A DNA stretch of 64,000 nt from Crocinitomicaceae bacterium (lineage in GTDB: Bacteria; Bacteroidota; Bacteroidia; Flavobacteriales_D; Crocinitomicaceae): NCBI GenBank assembly GCA_018402525.1, contig JAGYIR010000010.1, positions 310,001 to 374,000 on the forward strand, written 5' to 3'. Within the stretch, counting starts at the first letter, position 1, and every line of letters begins with the position of its first letter. Both the position numbers and the translations under genes were made by a program. Below, piece by piece: positions 55,644-64,000 of this stretch. Below the pieces are notes generated by a model that did not search any database, was not told the origin of the DNA, and saw nothing but the letters and a program-made list of their open reading frames with translations.

Positions 55644-55739
55644 CAAAAAAGCGTAATATTTTGGTTTTATGAGATTTTAACGATTTAGCAGGAGATAATT
55701 CGTCAGCCTTGAGGGGTTACTTTTTCAAATCAAATTGTG

Positions 55740-55747
55740 TAACTTTG
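55740..55747 (+). promoter_or_regulatory. putative ileS -7 element TAACTTTG
   Basis: TAACTTTG matches TAnnTTTG, 22 bp before the ileS ATG at 55770. No -33 element was found at the normal distance (17-23 bp). No T-box-like leader is apparent in the short 5' region. Confidence 0.5.
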
Positions 55748-55769
55748 CACATTCAAAATTCCAAGTAGA

Positions 55770-58700
55770 ATGAGCAAAACTTATCCAACGTACCAAGGTT
55801 TGAACTTACCAGATGTTGCCACGCGTGTGTTAAATAACTGGGAGCAGAACCATATCTTTGAGAAATCAGTAGACACCCGCGAAGGAAAGGAGCCATTTAT
55901 TTTCTTTGAAGGACCGCCGTCTGCGAATGGTTTACCTGGGATTCACCATGCGATGGGACGTTCAATCAAGGATATTTTTTGCCGCTATAAGACATTGAAG
56001 GGATATCAAGTCAAACGAAAAGCAGGATGGGATACCCACGGTTTACCAGTAGAGTTGGGCGTTGAAAAGGAACTTGGAATTACAAAGGAAGACATTGGAA
56101 CGAAAATCACGGTAGAAGATTATAACAAAGCGTGTAAACAAGCCGTGATGCGTTACACAGATATTTGGAACGATTTGACCCGAAAAATGGGGTACTGGGT
56201 AGATATGGGAGATCCATACATTACCTATGAATCGAAGTACATGGAAACGGTGTGGTGGTTGTTAGGTCAATTGTACGAAAAAGGATTGATGTACAAAGGA
56301 TACACCATTCAACCGTATTCACCGAAAGCTGGAACTGGATTATCAACGCATGAGTTGAACCAACCAGGTTGTTATAAAGATGTGACGGATACAACGGTCG
56401 TAGCACAATTTAGAGTTGCAGAGGGATCGGTTTCCCCCTTTGGAGGAGAAGAAGCGCTAGCTTCTGAAGACCGAAGGGATAATGGGGGGAGGACATTTGA
56501 GGAAACCTACTTCCTTGCGTGGACGACTACTCCATGGACATTACCGTCAAACACAGCACTAACCGTAGGACCGAAAATCGAATATGTGTTGGTTAGAACA
56601 TACAATCAATACACCTTTGAACCGATCAACGTTATTTTGGCAAAGAACTTAGTTGGGAAGCAATTCAACAAGCCATTTTTTGCGGTTGAAAGTGAGGATG
56701 AATTAACTAGCTACGAAGCGGGTGGTAAGGCGATTCCTTACTTTATTGCTGGAACGTGTCTTGGAAAGGAACTGGAAGGAATTCGCTATGAACAATTGTT
56801 GCCATACGCGTTACCCTACGAAAATGCCGATAAAGCTTTTCAAGTTATTTTGGGAGATTTCGTTACCACAGAAGATGGAACGGGAATCGTGCATACAGCT
56901 CCTACATTTGGTGCTGATGATGCCAAGGTTGCTGCGGATGCAGGTGTGCCTGGATTATTGGTGTTGGACGAGAAAGGAAATGCTGTTCCATTGGTCGATT
57001 TACAAGGTAAATTCACGTCACACATGGGTGAATTCGCTGGAAAATACGTGAAAAACGAATATTACAACGAAGGCGAAGCACCAGAAAAATCAGTAGATGT
57101 TGAACTTGCGATCAAATTAAAAACAGAGAACAAGGCATTTAAGGTGGAGAAATATGTCCACAGTTACCCGCATTGTTGGAGAACAGATAAACCTGTGCTT
57201 TATTACCCACTGGATTCATGGTTTGTCAGAGCGAGTGGGGCAAAAGAGCGCATGATGGAATTGAACAATACCATCAACTGGAAACCTGCTTCAACGGGAG
57301 AAGGACGCTTTGGAAAATGGTTGGAGAATGTCAACGATTGGAACTTGTCGCGTTCGCGCTACTGGGGAATTCCAATTCCGATCTGGTCAACCGTTGAGGG
57401 AGACGAGCGCTTGTGTATTTCTTCCGTCGAAATGTTGATGAAGGAATGTGACAAAGCCATCGAAGCAGGAGTGATGGATGCACATCCGTTTCCAGATTTC
57501 GTGGTTGGTGATATGTCGAAGGCCAATTACGAGAAGGTGGACTTGCATAAAAATTACATGGACAACATCACGCTGGTTTCTTCTTCGGGAAAACCGATGA
57601 AACGTGAAGCGGATTTGATCGATGTGTGGTTTGATTCAGGATCCATGCCGTATGCACAGTGGCATTATCCGTTTGAAAATAAAGAATTGATTGATGAAGG
57701 GAAGGCTTTCCCCGCAAATTTCATCGCCGAGGGTGTCGACCAAACCCGTGGATGGTTCTATACCTTGCATGCGATTGCAACCATGGTCTTTGATTCTGTG
57801 GCGTTCAAAAACGTCGTGTCGAATGGATTGGTACTAGACAAAAACGGACAGAAAATGTCCAAACGTTTAGGAAATACGGTAGATCCGTTTACAACTATAG
57901 AAAAATACGGTCCTGATGCGACGCGATGGTACATGATTACCAATGCGCAACCATGGGATAACTTGAAATTCGATTTAGACGGAATCACAGAAGTGCAGCG
58001 AAAATTCTTCGGAACGTTGTACAATACGTATTCCTTCTTTGCACTGTATGCGAACATCGATGGATTTGATTATTCTGAAGAAGATTTACCAGTAGAAAGC
58101 AGACCTGAAATCGATCGTTGGATTTTATCGCAGTTGAATTCACTCATTAAAAATGTGGATGAAGCGTATGAAACCTACGAACCAACAAAAGCGGGACGTT
58201 TGATTCAAGAATTTGTAACTGACCAGTTATCGAATTGGTACGTGCGTTTGTGCAGAAGACGTTTTTGGAAAAGCGATGACTCACAAGATAAACTTTCGGC
58301 GTATCAAACATTGTACACCTGCCTTGAAACGGTTGCCGTTTTAGGATCGCCGATTGCACCATTTTTCATGGATCAGCTGTTCCTCGATTTGAATGCAGTT
58401 TCTTCGAAACATAGCGTTCCTTCGGTTCACATCGCCGATTTTCCGCAAGCGAATGACGCGTTGATTGACTCGGAATTGGAAGCTCAAATGGACATCGCAC
58501 AGCGTGTATCTTCATTGGTACTTGGACTGAGAAAAAAGGAAAACATCCGTGTCCGTCAACCTTTGCAGAAAATTATGGTTCCTGTGCTCGACAAGAAGTT
58601 CTCAGAAAATCTGTTGCACGTAAAAGAGTTGATTCTATCAGAAGTAAACGTGAAGGAATTGGAACTGTTGGAAGAGGACAACGGAATTTTGGTAAAAAGC

Positions 58701-59216
58701 ATCAAGCCGAACTTTAAAACCATCGGGCCGAAGTACGGAAAACAAATGAAAGCAATTGCAGCCATGACAGCTCAATTCACCTCAGAAGATATTGCGAAGA
58801 TTGAATCGAACGGTGGTTGGTCAGGAACGTTGGAAGGAGAAGAAATTGCACTCGACATGCAGGATTTTGAGATTGTTGCTCAAGACATCCCAGGATGGTT
58901 GGTCAGCTCAGAAGGAAATTTAACCGTAGCATTGGACGTAACGATTACCGAAGTGCTCAGATCTGAAGGAATTGCCAGAGAATTGGTGAACCGTGTACAG
59001 AATTTGCGCAAAGATTCAGGCTTGGAGGTTACCGATCGCATTGTATTGAAAGTTGAAACCAATGATGCAGTGAAAGCGGCAATTATTGCGAATCAATCGT
59101 ACGTGTGCAATGAAGTATTGGCCAACGAGGTTATTTTTGAATCGCTCGGTAAAGATGCGCTTACAACAGATTTAGCGGATAAAGACGATGCACGGATTGA
59201 TTTGGTGAAGGGGTAG
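55770..59216 (+). CDS. ileS: isoleucyl-tRNA synthetase
   Basis: The enzyme has 1148 residues and class I signatures: PSANGLPGIHHAMGRSIKD (HIGH-type motif with H59/H60) and QKMSKRLGN (KMSKS-type, K695). The CP1 editing domain shows FLAWTTTPWTLPSNTAL and GTGIVHTAPTFGADDAKVA. CDVWFDSGSMPYAQWH-like DVWFDSGS and the Trp-rich EGVDQTRGWFYTLHAI are the synthetase core, followed by the anticodon-binding domain. Size and motif forms fit the eukaryote-like IleRS clade common in Bacteroidota. Residues 221-241 are an unusual Gly/Glu/Arg-rich insert that coincides with a repeat element (56432-56493). Confidence 0.95.
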   Translation: MSKTYPTYQGLNLPDVATRVLNNWEQNHIFEKSVDTREGKEPFIFFEGPPSANGLPGIHHAMGRSIKDIFCRYKTLKGYQVKRKAGWDTHGLPVELGVEKELGITKEDIGTKITVEDYNKACKQAVMRYTDIWNDLTRKMGYWVDMGDPYITYESKYMETVWWLLGQLYEKGLMYKGYTIQPYSPKAGTGLSTHELNQPGCYKDVTDTTVVAQFRVAEGSVSPFGGEEALASEDRRDNGGRTFEETYFLAWTTTPWTLPSNTALTVGPKIEYVLVRTYNQYTFEPINVILAKNLVGKQFNKPFFAVESEDELTSYEAGGKAIPYFIAGTCLGKELEGIRYEQLLPYALPYENADKAFQVILGDFVTTEDGTGIVHTAPTFGADDAKVAADAGVPGLLVLDEKGNAVPLVDLQGKFTSHMGEFAGKYVKNEYYNEGEAPEKSVDVELAIKLKTENKAFKVEKYVHSYPHCWRTDKPVLYYPLDSWFVRASGAKERMMELNNTINWKPASTGEGRFGKWLENVNDWNLSRSRYWGIPIPIWSTVEGDERLCISSVEMLMKECDKAIEAGVMDAHPFPDFVVGDMSKANYEKVDLHKNYMDNITLVSSSGKPMKREADLIDVWFDSGSMPYAQWHYPFENKELIDEGKAFPANFIAEGVDQTRGWFYTLHAIATMVFDSVAFKNVVSNGLVLDKNGQKMSKRLGNTVDPFTTIEKYGPDATRWYMITNAQPWDNLKFDLDGITEVQRKFFGTLYNTYSFFALYANIDGFDYSEEDLPVESRPEIDRWILSQLNSLIKNVDEAYETYEPTKAGRLIQEFVTDQLSNWYVRLCRRRFWKSDDSQDKLSAYQTLYTCLETVAVLGSPIAPFFMDQLFLDLNAVSSKHSVPSVHIADFPQANDALIDSELEAQMDIAQRVSSLVLGLRKKENIRVRQPLQKIMVPVLDKKFSENLLHVKELILSEVNVKELELLEEDNGILVKSIKPNFKTIGPKYGKQMKAIAAMTAQFTSEDIAKIESNGGWSGTLEGEEIALDMQDFEIVAQDIPGWLVSSEGNLTVALDVTITEVLRSEGIARELVNRVQNLRKDSGLEVTDRIVLKVETNDAVKAAIIANQSYVCNEVLANEVIFESLGKDALTTDLADKDDARIDLVKG
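56432..56493 (+). repeat. repeat-like insertion inside ileS
   Basis: This 62-bp stretch begins with TTCCCCCTTTGGAGG and ends with GGGGGAGGA, both identical to the ends of the hairpin arm at 17105-17135. In between it has the stem AGAAGC-GCTA-GCTTCT. The element keeps the frame open and encodes the segment SPFGGEEALASEDRRDNGG, which separates the conserved VVAQFRVA and YFLAWTTTPW blocks. Confidence 0.72.
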
Positions 59217-59275
59217 AAAGGAGGGAGTTTAGAATAAATGAACTCTAAATTCATAACTCAAAACTCTACATTCAC

Positions 59276-60046
59276 TTACTTCTCCACAATATAAAATAAA
59301 TCAATGCACCCTTCTTTGGCGTCTTCAATGAAGTAATCCTCCATTTTGATGTGACTTCCATTGTCGCTTAGTTTTTTTCTGTTGCGACGATTTAGAATGT
59401 CGTAAGGAATTTGAAGGAACTGGCGCGGTAGACGGTATTGGAGATTGAGGACATCAAAGCGCATGATGCGGCGAACGGAAGCTTTGTTGTCTTCGTAGTA
59501 TTTCATCACTTCCCCATTACCAAAAACACCTTTCGGTGTAACGGAAGCAAATGCTTTTTTAAGTAGTGTTGTCAGTTCATCAATTGTGTATTCGCGAATG
59601 TGCCACGGATTGCGCGTAAGTGACATTTTTTTGTTGGGCGTAGTAAGAATGAACTTTCCACCTGGCTTGAGCACGCGGTGAATTTCTTGCACAAATGCAA
59701 GGTCTTTTTTGATGTGTTCAATGACTTGAAACGAAACCACAAAATCAAAATGATTGTCAGGAAGTCCAGTCAACGGGGGAACTGTCATTTGCTTAAATTC
59801 AACATTGTCAATCTTCTCGCTCAATTCAACACCAACGTTCGAAGCAAATTTATCAATCGTTAGAAATGTGTCGGCTTTTTGACTCAACATTTCAACGCCG
59901 TAACCGCTTCCTGTCCCAATTTCTAGGACGTTTCCGTGAATTAGTTTTGCCGCTTCGACATACGCAAGCACGCTGCGTTGGTAGACATAATTGTCAGAAA
60001 CATCACTGTGCGATACGCGCTCCGCTGTTTGAATTTTTTTACTCAT
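59276..60046 (-). CDS. class I SAM-dependent methyltransferase
   Basis: The protein has 256 residues. LEIGTGSGYGVEML is motif I, FDFVVSFQVIEHIKKD the post-motif segment, and HRVLKPGGKFILTTPNK the usual motif III (UbiE/Methyltransf_11-type). The basic C-terminal half (RRIMRFDVLNLQYRLPRQF) is not family-specific. The substrate could be a lipid, quinone or glycan. It is between ileS (convergent) and the EnvC-like gene (same direction, 36 bp away) and may belong to the envelope operon. Confidence 0.82.
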   Translation of the reverse strand: MSKKIQTAERVSHSDVSDNYVYQRSVLAYVEAAKLIHGNVLEIGTGSGYGVEMLSQKADTFLTIDKFASNVGVELSEKIDNVEFKQMTVPPLTGLPDNHFDFVVSFQVIEHIKKDLAFVQEIHRVLKPGGKFILTTPNKKMSLTRNPWHIREYTIDELTTLLKKAFASVTPKGVFGNGEVMKYYEDNKASVRRIMRFDVLNLQYRLPRQFLQIPYDILNRRNRKKLSDNGSHIKMEDYFIEDAKEGCIDLFYIVEK

Positions 60047-60082
60047 AGTTTTTTGCTCAATCGAAGGGTAAAAATACGGGTA

Positions 60083-61369
60083 TTATTGAGAAACCCAAAG
60101 TGAAGGGTTTAGACAGGTCACGTTACTTCCAACCACATGGTGAATTTCAAAATGGGCAATGGACATGTTTTGTTTGTCTTTTGTCAACAAGGAGCCAATG
60201 ACTTTTTTCGTTGTGACTTTCGTTCCTACACTGACATACGTGTCCTTTAAATTGCTGTAAACCGTTCGGTAGTTTCCATGTTTAATGATTACCACTTTCC
60301 CGGCTCCTGGGATACTCAACACACTTGTCACTTCGCCATCAAACACAGCTCGTACCTGTGCATTTTTCGGCGAACTGATGTCAATGCCTCGGTTGTTGGT
60401 ATACACGTTTTTCAAGGTTGGATGCTCATTTTTCCCGAAGTGTTCAGTGATACTTCCTTTATCGACGGGCCATGGTAATTTCCCTTTGTTTCCTTCAAAA
60501 GAAGCGCTGAGCTTGGCGGCTTCTTTCGTTTCTGTGAAAGCAATCGTCTCCGTTTCTTTAACCGGAGCTGTCGAAGTCGGATTCTTCGCCAATTCAGCTT
60601 TTCGTCGTGCTTCTTCTTCACGCTTTCGTCGTGCTTCAGCTTCCGCAATTTCTTTTTTAATCGCCGCATTAATTTGATTACGGAGAACTTCCTTCTTACG
60701 TTCTTCTTCTCGCAATTGTGCAAGCAGTGCACCTTCTTCCTCTTTGAATTTTGCGTAGACTTCTTGTTGCTTGATACGGTCTTGTTCAATCGCTGCTTTT
60801 TCCTTGGATTTTTCTCCCATCATCAGCAGTTTGTACTTTTTCTCCTTTTCGATGGCTTCAATTTCCTTTTTAATCAAAGCTTGATTTTGCTGAATCGCCA
60901 AAAATTGCTTTTGTTGAATTTCAGAAATGCGCTCCAAGTATTTCTTTCGTTTCAAAGCTTCGTAGTAGTTCTCCGAAGAGAAAAGATACATGAGTTTTCC
61001 GTACTTATTTCGGTGCTTGTAGGCATAAACGAGCAATTGCTTGTACTGCTTTTTCAGTCCGTCAATTTTTTCGTTCAGTTCAGCAATCTGCAATGTCTTC
61101 TTTTGAACGTTTAATTCAGCACCTCGAATTTGATTGTCGTAATTGCGCAACAGTTGTTCACGAAAGGCGATTTGGTTTTCAATGACCTTCAATTCATTCA
61201 ACGACGAAGCCGTGTTGCTTTGCGATTTACTCAATAGCAACTTCGTATCGTTGATTTTTTTCTCCAAACGATCTTGTTCCCGCTTTAACTTCTCACTAGT
61301 CGATTGGCCAAAAACGACTGTGGAAAGTAGCAAGAATAGTATTGCAAAAAAATTACTCACACCGTTCAT
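60083..61369 (-). CDS. EnvC-like murein hydrolase activator (degenerate LytM)
   Basis: The protein has 428 residues with a signal peptide (FFAILFLLLSTVVFG), then a very long coiled coil (about 20-260, dense in K/E/Q with few prolines), a low-complexity Ala/Lys/Glu/Arg-rich linker and a C-terminal LytM/M23-fold domain (about 300-428). In active LytM enzymes the first zinc ligands are in an HxxxD motif; here the matching position reads NNRGIDISSP with Asn in place of His, and the end is HFEIHH. The metal site is therefore probably broken, as in E. coli EnvC, which activates amidases rather than cutting itself. It overlaps the DUF4292 gene by 17 bases. Confidence 0.85.
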   Translation of the reverse strand: MNGVSNFFAILFLLLSTVVFGQSTSEKLKREQDRLEKKINDTKLLLSKSQSNTASSLNELKVIENQIAFREQLLRNYDNQIRGAELNVQKKTLQIAELNEKIDGLKKQYKQLLVYAYKHRNKYGKLMYLFSSENYYEALKRKKYLERISEIQQKQFLAIQQNQALIKKEIEAIEKEKKYKLLMMGEKSKEKAAIEQDRIKQQEVYAKFKEEEGALLAQLREEERKKEVLRNQINAAIKKEIAEAEARRKREEEARRKAELAKNPTSTAPVKETETIAFTETKEAAKLSASFEGNKGKLPWPVDKGSITEHFGKNEHPTLKNVYTNNRGIDISSPKNAQVRAVFDGEVTSVLSIPGAGKVVIIKHGNYRTVYSNLKDTYVSVGTKVTTKKVIGSLLTKDKQNMSIAHFEIHHVVGSNVTCLNPSLWVSQ

Positions 61370-62162
61370 AGCTTTCTGGAATTACGAAATAAATAAGTTC
61401 TGCTTCGTTCATGCGCGTTTTTCGGTATTCTAAGCGGATTTTCATTTCTTTCTTAGGTGTTAGCAGGTACAAATCAACCTCTGTTGGAACGTAAAATCCG
61501 TCCACCCATTCTCTTTCTAAATAATCGATTTGGATAATGGCGCTGTCTTCGGGACTTTCGATACGCATCATTCGTAGATTGGTCAAGTCATCCGAAATGC
61601 GGTAAAACGTAATAATTTCGCGCATTTGCTTTCGTTCAATTTTTTTAATGTCCCGTTTTCGATGCGAACTCATCGTGTATGAAAATGGATCGTTGATTTG
61701 AAAATAGCGATCGCTGGTATCGTAGTCAATCGGTAATCCCAAGATGAGCTCTTCGACGTTACGGTAGGTGAAATCGACAGAGAAATTATCCTGGATGTAG
61801 TCCAAACTTTCCGAAATGAAACATTTTTCGCGTTTGTCGCTGATATGGACAGAATCCTTTGTGACAATCGCATTTAGTACTGGAATTTTAGCAAAAGTAA
61901 TCAATGCGTTGACCGCACTATCTTGCGTAATTCGCACCGACGTTTTAAAGTTGACATTTTGCGTCGAATCTGTGAATTTGGTGGAAATTTTTGAATAGAA
62001 ATAATTGAATTTAGAAGATGAAAGACTGTCGAGAGTCTGATTGAGATCGGCATCTTTAACTTTTGGCAAACGCTCAGGCTTAACATCCGTCAATGTTTTC
62101 GCACAAGAGAAGAACAGACCTATGGATAATAGGATGAAGACGTATTTAAAAAATGGGGTCAT
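61353..62162 (-). CDS. DUF4292 lipoprotein
   Basis: The protein has 269 residues with a lipobox (SIGLFFSCAK, Cys20 as the likely lipid site). The body is strand-rich, resembling a LolA/LolB or VioE fold often seen in DUF4292: SSSKFNYFYSKISTKF, VNALITFAKIPVLNAIV and LYLLTPKKEMKIRLEYRK. This family sits between a TPR lipoprotein and an EnvC-like protein in many Bacteroidota, as here. A role in lipoprotein or outer-membrane handling is plausible but not proven. Confidence 0.82.
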   Translation of the reverse strand: MTPFFKYVFILLSIGLFFSCAKTLTDVKPERLPKVKDADLNQTLDSLSSSKFNYFYSKISTKFTDSTQNVNFKTSVRITQDSAVNALITFAKIPVLNAIVTKDSVHISDKREKCFISESLDYIQDNFSVDFTYRNVEELILGLPIDYDTSDRYFQINDPFSYTMSSHRKRDIKKIERKQMREIITFYRISDDLTNLRMMRIESPEDSAIIQIDYLEREWVDGFYVPTEVDLYLLTPKKEMKIRLEYRKTRMNEAELIYFVIPESYERCE

Positions 62163-63858
62163 AGTATTTTTTCTCTTGAATTTTTTTGTCCAATACCAAG
62201 TTGGTTGATTTTAACTCCTTTGCTTTTTTCCACCAGATAATCGCTTCATCGACATTACCCGTTTTGAAGAAGGCGTCGCCCATGTGTTCTACAATTACTT
62301 TATCTGATTCGTTCAATTTGAACGCTTCTTCGTAGGCAGCTTTTGCCTGTGCGTATTCACCCTGCTGAAAGAGTACGAACCCATAGGTGTCGACAAACTG
62401 TGACTGATTGGGTGAATTTTTCATTGCCTGATTGATCAATGATTTTGCTACTTCCAAGTCTTGCTTTGCCAACGCCAATCGATAGGCGAAATTGTTCTTT
62501 ATCAAACTGCTGAATGGGTCCAACTCCATGGCTTTTTCATAACTTTTCTTTCCTTGGGCGTAGTTTTCCAATCCAAAATAGCTTTCCCCTAATTGTCCGT
62601 AGAACTCAGCTTTCATTGGTTTATCGTTGATTACCATTTCCTTTCCTACTGATAATACTTCGATGGCTTCATCGTATTTTTTCAACTGATTGGCACTTAA
62701 TCCCAATAGCAAGGAAACTACTGAGTTGGTCGGAAACAAAGTCAAACACTCCTTGGCATTCTTGTAAAGATCTTCAAACTTCTTTGCTTGGTATTCCATA
62801 ATCAACACTTGATTCCATATAGCAAACTTGCTTTGGTCTAGTGCCAAGGCTTTTTTGTATGATTCTAGTGCCTTATCGTCTTGCTCAGCACGCAGGTAAT
62901 AATCGGCTTGAATGGAATGTGCTTTCGACTCGTTTGGATAATCCAAAACCATTCGATTCGCCAGAGCAATCACTTTCGGGTCAATTTTGAACATGGATTC
63001 ATGAATACTGATCAAAATATTCATTTTCGTGTCAATGTCAATATCTGGAGATTGAAAAGCCAGAGTCAATTCATCGTAGGCTTTTTGCTCTTCATTTTGT
63101 TTCAGGTAGACATCCGCTAAAGCCAAATGCGCTCTTCCGTTTTGTGGATCTGCAATGACCAATTCCTTGAGCATTTCAATCGCTTTTTCCTCCTGATTGG
63201 CTCTAAAGTAATGATCAACGTAGGTGGCAATGATTTGCGGATCATTGGGATACATGGTACGTGCTTTTTCAAGTTCAAGCAACGCCTTTTCCTCCGATTT
63301 CAGTTCCATGTACATGTTGTACTTTTCGATGGAAAGCGCAGGATTTAATCCAACTTGATCCTCTGTTTTATTCAGGGCTTCAATGGCTTTTGCTGTTTCT
63401 CCTGTACGCACCAATACTTCTGCATAGCCATACTGCCATTCAACATTACGTGGTTCAATATCCACCAACTTTTTGAAATTATCACGCGATTTAGGAAAGT
63501 CGCCCATTTCAAAATACATGTAGGCAAGTTCTTGAATGTACCACGTGTTTTTTGTGTCAATCTCCGCTGCTTTGATAATGTATTCGGCAGACTTTTCTTT
63601 ATTTCCTTTTTGAAGTTCCAACTTAGCGAGCGCATAATAAACTGCATCGTCGTTTTGACGGATTTTCAGACACTCTTCTAACTTGAGAATGGATTCTTCT
63701 AGGCGCCCTTTTGCTTTGAGTCGCATGGCTTCATGAAAAAGCGAGATGTACGGATAATCGTTGGCACTGACCGTCGGTTTTTCGACGACTAGTTCTTTCT
63801 TAGCTCCGCATGCGGTGACCAAAACAACGAGTCCGAGTATAAAGAGGGCTTTAATCAT
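62146..63858 (-). CDS. TPR-repeat lipoprotein
   Basis: The protein has 570 residues and a lipobox (LGLVVLVTACGAKK). About 14-15 tetratricopeptide repeats follow, for example DAVYYALAKLELQKGNKEKSAEYIIKAA in outline, YAEVLVRTGETAKAIEAL, AHLALADVYLKQNEEQKAYD and GDAFFKTGNVDEAIIWW. It probably lies in the periplasm on the outer membrane as a scaffold. The start overlaps the upstream nucleotidyltransferase by eight bases, and the end overlaps DUF4292 by 17 bases. Confidence 0.87.
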   Translation of the reverse strand: MIKALFILGLVVLVTACGAKKELVVEKPTVSANDYPYISLFHEAMRLKAKGRLEESILKLEECLKIRQNDDAVYYALAKLELQKGNKEKSAEYIIKAAEIDTKNTWYIQELAYMYFEMGDFPKSRDNFKKLVDIEPRNVEWQYGYAEVLVRTGETAKAIEALNKTEDQVGLNPALSIEKYNMYMELKSEEKALLELEKARTMYPNDPQIIATYVDHYFRANQEEKAIEMLKELVIADPQNGRAHLALADVYLKQNEEQKAYDELTLAFQSPDIDIDTKMNILISIHESMFKIDPKVIALANRMVLDYPNESKAHSIQADYYLRAEQDDKALESYKKALALDQSKFAIWNQVLIMEYQAKKFEDLYKNAKECLTLFPTNSVVSLLLGLSANQLKKYDEAIEVLSVGKEMVINDKPMKAEFYGQLGESYFGLENYAQGKKSYEKAMELDPFSSLIKNNFAYRLALAKQDLEVAKSLINQAMKNSPNQSQFVDTYGFVLFQQGEYAQAKAAYEEAFKLNESDKVIVEHMGDAFFKTGNVDEAIIWWKKAKELKSTNLVLDKKIQEKKYYDPIF

Positions 63859-64000
63859 TTATTTCTGTGTAGTCGCCAATACTCAAATCTTGCGCCAAAC
63901 CATTGTAGTTGACGTTTGAGCCTATCATAGCGTTCTTTAATACGACATTCGTAAGCGATGTTGCGTGTTGAACAATGGAATTTGATACCACACATGATTC
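63851..64000 (-). CDS. sugar-phosphate nucleotidyltransferase, C-terminal end only
   Basis: Forty-nine residues before a TAA are visible (minus strand; stop at 63851-63853); the start lies beyond the window. Hexapeptide-like turns such as NSIVQHATSLTNVVLKNAMI and GSNVNYNGLAQDLSIGDYTE suggest the left-handed beta-helix tail of a glucose-1-phosphate nucleotidyltransferase, which in related Bacteroidota precedes the TPR and DUF4292 genes. It was found by reading the reverse complement. The family call relies on this short tail and on the conserved order. Confidence 0.65.
   Translation of the reverse strand, partial: ESCVVSNSIVQHATSLTNVVLKNAMIGSNVNYNGLAQDLSIGDYTEIND

Overview
The window looks like a chromosomal segment from a member of the Bacteroidota, probably a Flavobacteriia-like lineage. 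Six secreted proteins carry or carried the C-terminal sorting domain of the type IX secretion system (T9SS). Several genes are preceded by the Bacteroidota -7 promoter element TAnnTTTG. The base composition is AT-rich, and a very long HHAMG/KMSKR isoleucyl-tRNA synthetase and the order nucleotidyltransferase - TPR lipoprotein - DUF4292 - EnvC-like protein also fit this phylum. I found no tRNA, rRNA, CRISPR array, transposase or prophage.

Layout. 1-3.3 kb is the end of a surface-polysaccharide cluster: a partial four-helix-bundle protein, a degenerate short-repeat tract, HisF-like (WbuZ) and WbuX acetamidino-sugar genes, both with a single-base frameshift, and a methyltransferase. A 25-bp copy of the polA 3' end lies at the cluster's edge. 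3.8-9.5 kb holds polA, a Cys/Met-metabolism PLP enzyme, a TrkA/KtrA-type potassium-channel regulator and an SDR. 9.6-14 kb holds two tandem M43 metalloproteases, the second with a frameshift that removes its T9SS signal. 14-16.9 kb is hemA-hemC-hemD, with a perfect palindrome upstream. 17-21 kb holds an RDD protein, rsmI, a quinone-reductase-like MDR enzyme and a cation/proton antiporter. 21.3-25.9 kb holds two aldehyde dehydrogenases around hemW and a VanZ-like gene. 25.9-29.1 kb holds a T9SS protein, a T9SS trypsin-like protease and a thioredoxin-like protein. 29.1-34.6 kb is an overlapping trio: unknown secreted protein, uridine kinase and a very large NtrY-like histidine kinase. 35-41.6 kb is a giant reprolysin-like metalloprotease with seven tandem 156-158-residue repeats. 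41.7-47.6 kb holds gpsA, an aspartate kinase, feoA-feoB and a 47-residue FeoB-associated protein, and a phosphodiester glycosidase. 47.7-53.3 kb holds a fucose-permease-like transporter, a third aldehyde dehydrogenase, a T9SS esterase, a small membrane protein, apparent tail-end gene remnants and arfB. 53.6-59.2 kb holds divergent dxs and ileS. 59.3-64 kb holds a methyltransferase and the envelope operon.

Themes. Surface and secreted functions dominate the accessory genes (T9SS proteases and esterase, polysaccharide genes, EnvC-like factor), set among housekeeping genes for heme, isoprenoids, iron uptake, aspartate-family amino acids and translation. Heme synthesis (hemACD) and heme handling (hemW) are in separate units.

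The most noteworthy items are repeat-driven: (i) a GC-rich hairpin repeat near 17.0-17.1 kb whose end motifs reappear inside ileS, where they encode an apparent in-frame insertion; (ii) recent 468/474-bp tandem duplications and a mosaic unit in the giant metalloprotease; (iii) gene-tail remnants near 52.8 kb that look like a duplicated and then deleted transporter-ALDH-esterase module; (iv) the polA-tail duplication. Three separate one-base frameshifts within the first 14 kb may be real decay or consensus errors. I did not see a clearly new defence or biosynthetic system.
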